Shown here in pieces: positions 36,550-44,841 of a stretch of DNA of 64,000 nucleotides; position 1 is the stretch's first letter; every line of letters begins with the position of its first letter. A program made the position numbers and the translations under genes. The notes under the pieces are model-generated. The model worked only from the letters and a program-made list of their open reading frames with translations, was not told the origin of the DNA and did not search any database. The DNA lies in the NCBI RefSeq assembly GCF_000383595.1, contig NZ_KB911581.1, positions 2,362,265 to 2,426,264 of the forward strand. Reading direction: 5' to 3'. This DNA comes from Streptomyces bottropensis ATCC 25435 (lineage in GTDB: Bacteria > Actinomycetota > Actinomycetes > Streptomycetales > Streptomycetaceae).

Positions 36550-39500
36550 GTGGAGTTCCGGGTGCTGGGGCCGGTCGAGGTGTGGCTCGACGGGCAGCGG
36601 CTGCCGCCGTTCCCGCCCAAGCCGACCGCGCTGCTCACCGCCGGGCTCGTGGAGGCGGGAAAGCTGGTGTCGGTCGACCGGCTGGTCGACGCCGTGTGGG
36701 GGGACCGGCCACCGGCGTCGGCGGCGAAGCTGGTGCAGGGGTATGTCCTCAAGCTGAGACAGGTGCTCCACAGGCCGGACACCCGAGAGGTGATCAAGAC
36801 CCGTCCCCGCGGCTATGTGTTCGAACCGCAGGAGGGACAGCTGGATCTGCAGCTGTTCCAGGCGCTGCTGGAACGAGGGCACGCGGAAGCGGCCCGGGGC
36901 GAACACGGCGGTGCCGCGGACCTCTTCGAGGAGGCGCTGGCGCTCTGGAGAGGCCCCGCGCTCGGCGCTCCGACGACCTCGGTGCTCCAGGCCGAGGCGA
37001 CGCGGCTGGAGGAGATCCGGCTGGCCACGGTGGAGCGCGTGCTCGACGCGCGGCTGGAACTGGGCGGGGGAGCGGAGCTGGTGGGCGACCTCACCGGGCT
37101 GGTGGCCGAACATCCGCTGCGGGAGCGATTACGGGTGCAGCTCATCATCGCCCTGGACCGCTGCGGACGCCGGGCGGACGCCCTGGCTGTGTACCGGGAC
37201 GGCCGTCGTCTGCTGCACACCGAGTTGGGTATCGAACCCGGCCCGGAGCTGCGGGAGGTGAACGCCCGGCTGCTGGTGGCCGACCGGCCCGCCGGAGGCG
37301 GCGGCGTGGGGGAGACGCGTGCACGGTGGGGGATGCGCACGAGGCGCGAGCCCGGCGGGGCACCGGCTCCCGTGCAGCTGCCGGCCCCGCCGAAGTGGCT
37401 GACCGGACGCGCGAGGGAAACGGCCCGTCTGGAAGCCGCGTTGCGCGAGGGCGGCGAACACGGCCGGGTCTGTGTCGTGCACGGGATGGCGGGTGTCGGC
37501 AAGACGGCCCTGGCGCTGCACGTGGCGCACCGGGTCGCGTCGGCCTTCCCCGACGGGCAGTTGCACGCCGGACTGGGGGGTGGGGACCCGGCCCGTGCGG
37601 CCGACCCCGCCGAGGTCCTCGCGGGTTTCCTGCGCGCGCTGGGCGTCGGACCGGGCCAGGTCCCCTCCTCGCTGCCCGAACGGGCGGCCGCGTTCCGTAC
37701 GGTGCTGGCCGGTCTGAGGGTGCTCGTGGTGCTGGACGACGCCGCCACCGAGGAGCAGGTGCGCACCCTGCTCCCGGGCGCGGGCAGCGGGAGCGCCGTG
37801 CTGATCAGCAGCCGGAAGGCCCTGCACGGCCTGGACTGCGTCGAGCGGGTGGGCCTGGAGGTGCTGGACCTCACCCACGCCGTGCAGCTCCTGGCCCGGC
37901 TCGCGGGTCCCGCCAGGACGACGGCGGAGCCCGAGGCGGCGGCCGAGATCGCCCAGTTGTCCGGCGGGCTCCCGCTGGCCCTGCGTATCGCCGGGTCCCG
38001 GCTCGGCACCCGCAGCGCCTGGCCGCTCGGCGCCCTGGCCGAGAGGCTCCGAGACGAACACGTCCGGCTGGACGAGATGGCCTCCGGGGACCTGGACGTA
38101 CGGGCCGGGATCGAGGTCAGCTACCGTGCGCTGCCGGCGGCGGAACGGCTGGTCTTCCGCCGGCTCGGGATGCTGGAGTCACCGGACCTCGCGCCCTGGG
38201 TGGCCGCCCCGCTGGCCGGCATCGACGTGTCCGACGCGGAGCGTCTGGTCGACCGGCTGGCGGACGCCCATCTGCTGGAGCCGCTGGGTGCGGACCGCAC
38301 CGGCCGTGTTCGCTACCGCTTCCACGACCTGGTCCGGCTGTACGCCAGGGAACGGGCCGAGCGGGAGGAGACCCGCCAGGACCGGACCTCGGCGCTGTCC
38401 CGGCTGCTGCGTACCTGGCTCGCGCTCACCCGCCGGGCCGGGGACCTCGACCCCACCGGGGTGCCGCACCTCGCGCCCCAGGGGGCCGCGGAGGACGCCG
38501 ACCTGGGACTGGGCGGGAGGCTGCTCGCCGATCCGCGCGCGTGGCTCCACGCCGAGCACGGTTCGCTGGTCGCCGGGGTGGTGCTGGCGGCGCGCCTCGA
38601 CCTCGACGAGGAGGCGTGCGACCTGGCCTCGGCGCTCGTCCAGGCCTCCTTCCGGGTCAACAACCAGTTCGAGGACTGGGAGCGCACCCACGACGCCGCC
38701 CTCGCCGCGGCCCGCCGGGCGGCGAACGCGCGCGGGGAGGCCGTGGTGCTCACCGGCCTCGGACAACTGCGCTACGAACAGGACCGGTTCGACGAGGCCG
38801 AACGCCACTTCCGCGAGGCTCTGGCCGGGTTCGTACGCCTGGACGACCTCGGCGGCCGGGCCACGGCCCTCGCGGGGATCGCCGTCGCCGGCCGGGAGCA
38901 GGGCAACTTCGGCGAGGCGACGGCCTGTCTGGAACAGGCCCTGTCCGCGTTCGAGGAACTCGGGGACGCCGCGGGGGCGGCCGGCGCCCGCTACGACCTG
39001 GGGTCGATCCTGCGGGAGAAGGGGAACTTCGACGAAGCGACGGTCCACCTCGGCAGGGCGCTCACGATCTACCGGTCCCTCGGCAGTCGGCGGGGTGAGG
39101 GGCTGGCCCTGCGGGCGATCGGACTCGTGCACCGCGCGGCCGGTGACCTGACGCGCGCGGAGGAACGGTGCTCGCAGGCGCTCGACCTCCTGCGATCGGC
39201 GGGTGACCGGCTGATGGAGGCGTACGCCGTACAGGCGTTGGCCAAGGTCCGCTTCCGGCTGAAGCCCGACGACGCGGAGCTGCCCGCGCTCCTCGGCGCG
39301 CTACGGGTGTGCCGGGAGCTGGACGACGGGTTCGGCGAGGCTCTGGTGCTGCGCACCCTCGGCGAACTGCACCTCGCACAGGGGCGGGTGGACCACGCCT
39401 CGGCCTGTCTCCGGCAGGCACTGGACCTGTGGACACGGCTGCGGCATCCGGTCTTCCGCGCCCGCACCCTGCGCGATCTGTCCCGCCTCCACGAACTCCT

Positions 39501-39627
39501 CGGCGACCGGCCCGGCGCCCGCGCGCTGCGCCGGGAGGCGCTGCTGACGTTCCAGCTCTACGGCACCCGGGAGTACGCCGAACTACGCGCCGTCGAGGAG
39601 CCGGACCCGAGCGTCCACACGGGCTGA
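36550..39627 (+). CDS. AfsR/SARP-type regulator with NB-ARC and TPR domains
   Basis: The 1025-residue product has the AfsR layout: an OmpR-like winged-helix DNA-binding domain (VEFRVLGPVEVWLDG through TRPRGYVF, residues about 1-95), a bacterial transcriptional activation domain (about 100-245), an NB-ARC ATPase with GMAGVGKTALAL (about 312-323) and LVVLDDA, and a C-terminal series of TPR helices (from about 715). Such proteins activate secondary metabolism or development. GTG 36550 follows GGGGGA and matches homologues; GTG 36526 is an alternative. It is not adjacent to a biosynthetic cluster here. A small secreted protein follows at 39725. Confidence 0.87.
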   Translation: MEFRVLGPVEVWLDGQRLPPFPPKPTALLTAGLVEAGKLVSVDRLVDAVWGDRPPASAAKLVQGYVLKLRQVLHRPDTREVIKTRPRGYVFEPQEGQLDLQLFQALLERGHAEAARGEHGGAADLFEEALALWRGPALGAPTTSVLQAEATRLEEIRLATVERVLDARLELGGGAELVGDLTGLVAEHPLRERLRVQLIIALDRCGRRADALAVYRDGRRLLHTELGIEPGPELREVNARLLVADRPAGGGGVGETRARWGMRTRREPGGAPAPVQLPAPPKWLTGRARETARLEAALREGGEHGRVCVVHGMAGVGKTALALHVAHRVASAFPDGQLHAGLGGGDPARAADPAEVLAGFLRALGVGPGQVPSSLPERAAAFRTVLAGLRVLVVLDDAATEEQVRTLLPGAGSGSAVLISSRKALHGLDCVERVGLEVLDLTHAVQLLARLAGPARTTAEPEAAAEIAQLSGGLPLALRIAGSRLGTRSAWPLGALAERLRDEHVRLDEMASGDLDVRAGIEVSYRALPAAERLVFRRLGMLESPDLAPWVAAPLAGIDVSDAERLVDRLADAHLLEPLGADRTGRVRYRFHDLVRLYARERAEREETRQDRTSALSRLLRTWLALTRRAGDLDPTGVPHLAPQGAAEDADLGLGGRLLADPRAWLHAEHGSLVAGVVLAARLDLDEEACDLASALVQASFRVNNQFEDWERTHDAALAAARRAANARGEAVVLTGLGQLRYEQDRFDEAERHFREALAGFVRLDDLGGRATALAGIAVAGREQGNFGEATACLEQALSAFEELGDAAGAAGARYDLGSILREKGNFDEATVHLGRALTIYRSLGSRRGEGLALRAIGLVHRAAGDLTRAEERCSQALDLLRSAGDRLMEAYAVQALAKVRFRLKPDDAELPALLGALRVCRELDDGFGEALVLRTLGELHLAQGRVDHASACLRQALDLWTRLRHPVFRARTLRDLSRLHELLGDRPGARALRREALLTFQLYGTREYAELRAVEEPDPSVHTG

Positions 39628-39724
39628 ACCAGGACTGAACCGGCACTGCGCCCCGGCTGCACCGCCGTCGCCCACAGTGAGGGGGCAACGAAGGAGCAGG
39701 ACCCGACCAAGGGGGAAGAACCCG

Positions 39725-40099
39725 ATGCGCAAGCGCACCATCGCGGCTCTGTCCGCATCCGCCGCCCTGGCCGCCGTGGCCGTCGCGGCACCCACCGCGT
39801 CCGCCGAACCGAACCCGCCCGGCTGCGACCGGGGGGCCTTCTGCATCTACTCCGGCACGGGTCAGACCGGTTCACTGGTCGTGGAGAGCCAGGGCAACTG
39901 GTCCGGCAGCGTCAGTGGGCGTTCCGTCTTCAACAACGGCACGAGTTTCCCCGGTGCCGACCACATCCAGCTCACCTGGACCTACAACGGGGGCACGTAC
40001 AGCGACTGCCTCCACTTCAACCCGGGCCCGGGCGACTACAAGTGGGACTTCGCGCCCGGCGTCGTCTTCAAGAAGGCCACCTGGCGCGGCGAGTGCTGA
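39725..40099 (+). CDS. Secreted peptidase inhibitor I36-like protein
   Basis: The 124-residue product has a Sec signal peptide (MRKRTIAALSASAALAAVAV, cleavage near ASA/EPN) and a small beta-rich domain with the pattern CDRGAFCIYSG, ending in Cys-rich YSDCLHF and GEC. This resembles the I36 family (SMI metalloprotease inhibitor) and crystallin-like folds. Four Cys residues could form two disulfides. ATG 39725 follows AAGGGGGAAG. A strong terminator follows directly. Transcription with the upstream AfsR-type gene is possible (97-bp gap). Confidence 0.82.
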   Translation: MRKRTIAALSASAALAAVAVAAPTASAEPNPPGCDRGAFCIYSGTGQTGSLVVESQGNWSGSVSGRSVFNNGTSFPGADHIQLTWTYNGGTYSDCLHFNPGPGDYKWDFAPGVVFKKATWRGEC

Positions 40100-40102
40100 A
40101 CC

Positions 40103-40160
40103 CCGCCACCGCACGCACGGCCGCCGCGGATGTCCGCGGCGGCCGTGCGTGCGGTGGCGG
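40103..40160. terminator. Perfect 28-bp inverted repeat with a 2-nt loop
   Basis: Arms 40103-40130 and 40133-40160 are exact complements. This very stable GC hairpin starts 4 bp after the stop of the I36-like gene and should terminate it; the convergent membrane-protein gene ends 167 bp away. Confidence 0.9.
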
Positions 40161-40326
40161 TGACCTGCCGCAATGGGTGGTCGCTGGTGGCTGACCCGTC
40201 GGCGGGTGCCCAAGCCGTCGGTCTCGGTGGATCGGCCGCTTCAGCGAACGCGGCGGAATTCTCTCCTCCACAGGCTGAGGTCGCCCAGCGGGCGGGCAAC
40301 AGCGTCGAGGCCCCGCTGTCCCGCTG
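40161..40326. other. Short gap between convergent genes
   Basis: No gene is seen in this 166-bp interval between the hairpin and the end of the membrane protein gene. Confidence 0.4.
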
Positions 40327-41688
40327 TCACCATCCCGTCAGGAGGAGGTGGTTGACGAGCAGGGCCAGGGAGGCTTGTGCCGTGAGCCAGGTGCGGGGGC
40401 GGGGGAGGAAGGCACATGCGGGGAGGAGCCACATCGCGAAGGGCAGCCAGATGCGCTCCGTCTCGGCCTTGCTCATCCCGGACAGGTCTGCCACGAGGAG
40501 GGCGAGTACGGCGGCGGACACGAGCAGGGCGAGGCGGGCGTCGGCGGCGGGGGCGCCCGGACCGTCGGGTCGGGTGAGGATGCCGCGGCCCTGCCTGACG
40601 AGGGCGGTGCCGCAACGACGCAGACCCGCCGCGGTCGCCAGGCCCACGACGAAGACGGTGCAGGCGAGGTTGGCCCAGACCCAGTATCCGTAGGGTCGCA
40701 AGCCGCCGGCCCCTTGGTGGTAGCGCTCGACCAGGAGGTGATAGGCCTCCCACCAGTCGAAGCCGGCGAGTGTGAAGGCGAGCGGCGCGACCGTGGCTCC
40801 GGCGAGCAGGAGGGGGAGTGGGCGTGCCCGGTCGCGTCCGAGGAGCAGAACTCCCGCCGCGATCACCGCGAAGAGGGTGAGACCGTAGGAGAGGTAGCAG
40901 GTCAGGCCGAACAGGAGACCGGACCCAAACGCGGCGGCTCGCGCGCGGCGCCCCGGCTGCCCGGTCACGGCGCACGCGAGCAGTGCCACCGACCATGCGG
41001 CGACCGCGGCGAAGTACCCGTCGGCCGACGTGCCCATCCACACCGCGGCCGGGGCCAGCACCAGGAACGGTGCCGCCCGCCGGGCGAGGGCCTCGTCGGC
41101 CAGCGCCCGCACCGTCACCAGCACGGCCACGCACGCCGTGGCGCCGACGGTGATGCACCAGACCCCGGCCCAGCCCCCGCCGCCCAGGCCGATCCGGTCG
41201 AGGAGGACGAAGGTGAGCGTGGCCCCCGGCGGGTGTCCGGCGACGTGCGGGGGCCAGTGGTCCGGTGAGCCGAGCAGGATGTGGTGGGTGAAGTCGCGCA
41301 GGGTGGCGGGGATGTCGTCGAAGCGGTCGATGACCTGGAGGTACTCGTAGCGGGTGGTGAGCCGCACCGCGATGCCCCGGTGCCAGCCGTCGACCAGGGC
41401 CAGGGACGTGGTCCAGGCCATGGCTGTGCCCCAGGCCGTGGTGAGGAGAGCGCGCCAGGGCAGCCGGGCCGCGAGGACGGGCCCGTACGCGACGACGGCG
41501 ACCGCCACCGCCAGGGCGGCCGGGGTGCCCGGGCCGATGTGCGGGCGCCACTTCGCGTACAGGGGTGGCCAGCCCACGTGCAGATTGTCGTAGGTGAAGT
41601 GCAGATGCCGGCCGACCAGGATGCCGGCCACGACGAGGACGACTGCTGCCAGGGCGGCGGCGAGGTCGCGGTGAGGGGTGCGGATCAC
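40327..41688 (-). CDS. Polytopic membrane protein, GT-C glycosyltransferase-like
   Basis: The 453-residue product has about ten hydrophobic helices, starting with AAALAAVVLVVAGILVG. The first extracytoplasmic loop contains WPPLYAKWRP, and a later loop has HVAGHPPGATLTFVLLDR, resembling the conserved acidic/proline loops of GT-C polyprenyl-linked glycosyltransferases. GTG 41688 is the likely start. It is divergent from the cytochrome b/molybdopterin gene. A mannosyl- or other sugar transfer on the outer face is plausible but not proven. Confidence 0.72.
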   Translation of the reverse strand: MIRTPHRDLAAALAAVVLVVAGILVGRHLHFTYDNLHVGWPPLYAKWRPHIGPGTPAALAVAVAVVAYGPVLAARLPWRALLTTAWGTAMAWTTSLALVDGWHRGIAVRLTTRYEYLQVIDRFDDIPATLRDFTHHILLGSPDHWPPHVAGHPPGATLTFVLLDRIGLGGGGWAGVWCITVGATACVAVLVTVRALADEALARRAAPFLVLAPAAVWMGTSADGYFAAVAAWSVALLACAVTGQPGRRARAAAFGSGLLFGLTCYLSYGLTLFAVIAAGVLLLGRDRARPLPLLLAGATVAPLAFTLAGFDWWEAYHLLVERYHQGAGGLRPYGYWVWANLACTVFVVGLATAAGLRRCGTALVRQGRGILTRPDGPGAPAADARLALLVSAAVLALLVADLSGMSKAETERIWLPFAMWLLPACAFLPRPRTWLTAQASLALLVNHLLLTGW

Positions 41689-41802
41689 ACCGGGAACGCT
41701 AGGGCGCAGGGGGGTGAACGCGGTCGCCCGCACCGTTGACGTCAGCGTTTCGTCATGGGTTGCGCACCCCTTCGCGGGTCGGTCCCGGCCTACGGTCGGG
41801 AC

Positions 41803-43068
41803 ATGCCCGACCAACGCCTTCCCACTTCTCCCGGCTTCTGGCGCAGTCCCCTGCGCGGTCCCTGGTTCACCTCGGTGCTCGGTGTCGTGCTGCTCGGCGG
41901 GATCACGGTGCTGTTCGTGACGGGGCTGCTGTCCTACGCCGCCTACAACCCCGACCTGTCGCCGGTGAACGACAAGACGCCGGACAAGGGGTTCCTCGGC
42001 TTCTACCTCTTCGACTGGCCGACCGATCCGTACTGGCTGTACCGGCTCAACCAGGGCATCCACGTCACCCTGGGCATCACCCTCGTCCCCGTCCTGCTGG
42101 CCAAGCTGTGGTCGGTGGTGCCGAAGCTGTTCGCGCTCCCGCCGGCCAGGTCGCTCGCCCACGCGGTGGAGCGGATCTCGCTGCTCCTGCTCGTCGGCGG
42201 CGCGCTCTTCGAGTTCGTGACGGGTGTGCTCAACATCCAGCTGGACTACGTCTTCCCCGGCTCCTTCTACCCGTTGCACTTCTACGGGGCGTGGGTGTTC
42301 TTCGCCGCGTTCGCCGTGCACGTGGTGCTGCGGGCGCCCGCCGCCGTACGCAATCTGCGTCGCATGCGGGAAGGAAGCGGCCCTCAGGAGGAGGCCGGAG
42401 CGCAGCCGGAGTTCCCACTGGTCTCCCCGCGTCCTGCGGAGCCCACCGTGTCGCGGCGCGGGGCGCTGTGGCTGGTCGGGGGCGGTTCGCTGCTGTTGTT
42501 CGGGACCACCGTGGGGCAGAACTTCGACGGTCCGCTGCGGCGGACAGCCCTCCTCGCACCGCACGGGGGCGCCGATCCGGGCAGTGGCCCGAACGGCTTC
42601 CAGATCAACAAGACGGCAGCGTCCAGGGGGATCCGTGCGTCGGACACGAGCGAGGAGGCGTGGCGGCTGGTCGTCACCGGGCCCGCCGGGACGGTCCGTC
42701 TGAGCCGGTCCGAGCTGCTGGATCTCCCCTTGCGCAGTTCGGCGTTGCCCATTGCCTGTGTGGAGGGCTGGTCGACCTCCGACCAGTGGTGGCGGGGTGT
42801 ACGGCTGCGGGATCTCGCCGCCCTGGTGGGATACGAGGCGGACATGGCGCCCGATGTCCTGGTGGAGTCCCTCCAGCGGCGTGGTGCCTTCCGCCGGGCG
42901 GCCCTGCGCGCCGATCAGGTGCGCGACCCGCGCTCCTTGCTGGCGCTGGACGTCAACGGTGAGCCGCTGAGCCCCGACCACGGCTACCCGGCGCGCATCA
43001 TCGTCCCCGCTGCTCCCGGTGTGCTGAACACCAAGTGGGTGGCCCGGATGACCTTCGGTGACCTGTGA
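41803..43068 (+). CDS. Cytochrome b-type membrane domain fused to sulfite-oxidase-like molybdopterin domain
   Basis: The 421-residue product has an N-terminal membrane part (about 15-200) with four helices and His residues in RLNQGIHVTLGITL and HFYGAWVFFAAFAVHVVLR positioned to bind heme, like bacterial cytochrome b561/DUF4405 proteins. A further helix (RRGALWLVGGGSLLLFG) leads to an extracytoplasmic molybdopterin domain with the Mo-ligand Cys in PIACVEGWSTSDQWWRG. The fusion would pass electrons between the quinone pool and the Moco site. ATG 41803 was chosen; the next gene overlaps by 4 nt. The substrate is unknown. Confidence 0.82.
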   Translation: MPDQRLPTSPGFWRSPLRGPWFTSVLGVVLLGGITVLFVTGLLSYAAYNPDLSPVNDKTPDKGFLGFYLFDWPTDPYWLYRLNQGIHVTLGITLVPVLLAKLWSVVPKLFALPPARSLAHAVERISLLLLVGGALFEFVTGVLNIQLDYVFPGSFYPLHFYGAWVFFAAFAVHVVLRAPAAVRNLRRMREGSGPQEEAGAQPEFPLVSPRPAEPTVSRRGALWLVGGGSLLLFGTTVGQNFDGPLRRTALLAPHGGADPGSGPNGFQINKTAASRGIRASDTSEEAWRLVVTGPAGTVRLSRSELLDLPLRSSALPIACVEGWSTSDQWWRGVRLRDLAALVGYEADMAPDVLVESLQRRGAFRRAALRADQVRDPRSLLALDVNGEPLSPDHGYPARIIVPAAPGVLNTKWVARMTFGDL

Positions 43069-43574
43069 GAAGGCGGGTGGGAGGACAGGTGAGGGAACGT
43101 GCGCGAGAAGCCGCGGTGCGACTCCGCCCGAAGGTGGGCAGCCCCCTTCAACTGCTGCTCCTGGCCTGTTCGTTCGCACTGGCCGGCTATGCGGGTGTAC
43201 GCCTGCTGGCGGATGACTGGTTCCAGGTGGCGCTGTGGTTCGTGGGGGCGGCGCTGGTCCACGACCTGGTGCTGCTGCCGCTGTACGCGGTGGCGGACCG
43301 CCTGGTCGTACGGTCACTCGGCGCGGCCGGACACCGGGAGTGGGCCCTGTACGTCCGTGTGCCGGCCGCTCTGTCCGGGCTTCTTCTGCTGGTGTGGTTC
43401 CCGCTGATCAGCGGTCGGGTGGCGGACCACTACCCGTCGGCGACCGGCCTGTCCGGGGACGGCTTCCTCGCCCGCTGGCTGCTGATCAGCGCTGTGCTTT
43501 TCGGCGGCTCGGCGCTGCTGCTGGCATCGCGGCTGCGCAGGGCCACGAAACAGCGGCCACCGGCCGACCATTGA
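43065..43574 (+). CDS. Four-helix membrane protein coupled to the molybdopterin oxidoreductase
   Basis: The 169-residue product has four hydrophobic helices (LQLLLLACSFALAGYAGV, VALWFVGAALVHDLVLLPLY, ALSGLLLLVWFPLI and ARWLLISAVLFGGSALLLAS). A GTGA overlap couples it to the preceding gene. I do not recognise a functional family. It may assist the cytochrome b/Moco protein in the membrane. Its last 145 nt overlap the 3' end of the methyltransferase gene on the other strand. Confidence 0.78.
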   Translation: MRRRVGGQVRERAREAAVRLRPKVGSPLQLLLLACSFALAGYAGVRLLADDWFQVALWFVGAALVHDLVLLPLYAVADRLVVRSLGAAGHREWALYVRVPAALSGLLLLVWFPLISGRVADHYPSATGLSGDGFLARWLLISAVLFGGSALLLASRLRRATKQRPPADH

Positions 43575-44227
43575 TCGACGGTACGCCAGTCCAGCGGACG
43601 GGCGTACCGCAGCAGCGCCGGGGTCCCGATCCGGGCCCAGGGGAACGGGGCACTCGCGCTTGCCGGGTTGCCGGTGACACAGGCGCCGCGGGTGCCCCGG
43701 ACCAGGTCGACGCTGAGCCGCTCGTCCACGTCCACCGGGACCGTCTCGGCGATCAGCAGGCCGCCGGGCGCCAGGAGCCGGGCCAGCCGTTCGAGCAGCG
43801 CGCCCGGGTCACCCCCGATGCCGACGTTTCCGTCGACGAGAAGGGCCGTACCCCACCGGCCCTCATCCGGTAGCGGTTCGAAGACGGACGTCAGCAGCGC
43901 CTGCCCTCCGATCCGCACCGTATGCGTCACAGCGGCCTCGCTGACGTCTATGCCCAGCGCGGTGCGGCCCTGGGCGGCGAGTTCGGAGACCAGCCGCCCC
44001 GGCCCGCAGCCCACGTCCAGCACGGCACCCTCGCACCGGTCCAGCACCTGCAGGTCCACGGCGTCGGCCCGCGCACACCACCGTTCCACCTCCAGGGGCA
44101 GCAGCCAGCCGTCGCCACGGCGCAGGAAGAGCGGTCCATGCCCGGCCCGCAGGGCCTCGGCGTACGGGCCGGCGGACCAGTTCTGCTCCACGGTGCTCGG
44201 CACCATCACCTCGTGTGCCGTGCTCAT
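43430..44227 (-). CDS. Class I SAM-dependent methyltransferase
   Basis: The 265-residue product has the SAM-binding sequence GAVLDVGCGPGRLVSELA, acidic loop ALGIDVSEAAVTH and GGDPGALLERLARLLAPGGLLIAE. The core domain ends near CFVALRSRD, and about 35 further residues form a Ser/Arg/Pro-rich tail that lies over the oppositely directed membrane-protein gene. The ATG at 44227 overlaps the TGA of the DUF2064 gene, so the GT2-DUF2064-methyltransferase set is one operon. The substrate is unknown. Confidence 0.83.
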   Translation of the reverse strand: MSTAHEVMVPSTVEQNWSAGPYAEALRAGHGPLFLRRGDGWLLPLEVERWCARADAVDLQVLDRCEGAVLDVGCGPGRLVSELAAQGRTALGIDVSEAAVTHTVRIGGQALLTSVFEPLPDEGRWGTALLVDGNVGIGGDPGALLERLARLLAPGGLLIAETVPVDVDERLSVDLVRGTRGACVTGNPASASAPFPWARIGTPALLRYARPLDWRTVDQWSAGGRCFVALRSRDASSSAEPPKSTALISSQRARKPSPDRPVADG

Positions 44228-44841
44228 CGGCTGCCGACCGCCCGCAGTCGGGCCAGCTCCGCGGCGAAGCAGCCGTGCGGCGCCACGGCGGCGACCGCCT
44301 CGGCGTCGGCGGCCGTGTCGACGTCCCGCAGGCGCGGCAGGTCGCGCACGCGCAATCCCGCGGCAACGAGCCGTTCTCGCTGTGCGGCGCCGGTGGCGGG
44401 CGTCGACATCGGGACCCCGCGCAGCAGTTCGGGGTCGGGCTCGGCCAGCCCGAGCGCCCAGAACCCGCCGTCCTCGGCCGGCCCGAAACAGGCGTCGCAC
44501 CCGTCGAAGTCCACGGCCAGCAGGTCCGGTGTCACCTGTGGGGTGTCCATTCCGATCAGCAGGGCCGGGCCGTCGCAGCCGGCGAAGGCCGCGGCCAGCC
44601 GTTCGTCGAGACCGCCCGCGCACTGCGGTACGACGTCGAAGCCGGGCGGCAGCCAGGGTCCGGCCGTCCCGTCCAACACCAGGACCCGGCGTCGGGCGGG
44701 TGCCGAGGCCACCGCGCGCAGAGTGTCCGCGAGGGCGGCCTCGGCGAGCGCCGCGGCCTCCTCGGGTGTGAACGGCGGGGTGAGCCGGGTCTTCACCCGG
44801 CCGGGGCGGGGTTCCTTGGCGATGACGAGCAGGGTGGTCAT
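44224..44841 (-). CDS. TIGR04282/DUF2064 family glycosyltransferase-like protein
   Basis: The 205-residue product shows the nucleotidyl/glycosyl-transferase A-like fold of DUF2064: LLVIAKEPRPGRVKTRL at the N-terminus (metal/nucleotide site), LLIGMDTPQV and GPAEDGGFWALGL. Members are often called arsenosugar biosynthesis glycosyltransferases, but no arsenic genes are near and the name should not be taken literally. It overlaps both neighbours by 4 nt, between GT2 and methyltransferase genes, suggesting a shared pathway on a lipid-linked or small-molecule glycan. Confidence 0.85.
   Translation of the reverse strand: MTTLLVIAKEPRPGRVKTRLTPPFTPEEAAALAEAALADTLRAVASAPARRRVLVLDGTAGPWLPPGFDVVPQCAGGLDERLAAAFAGCDGPALLIGMDTPQVTPDLLAVDFDGCDACFGPAEDGGFWALGLAEPDPELLRGVPMSTPATGAAQRERLVAAGLRVRDLPRLRDVDTAADAEAVAAVAPHGCFAAELARLRAVGSR

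Noticed and set aside
36550..40099. Secondary-metabolite gene cluster around the AfsR-like gene
   Set aside because: No PKS, NRPS, terpene cyclase or tailoring enzymes are adjacent on either side.
41689..43317. N-terminal extension of the GT-C-like membrane protein
   Set aside because: The extension is antisense to the cytochrome b/molybdopterin gene and has no domain; the GTG at 41688 begins the conserved hydrophobic part.
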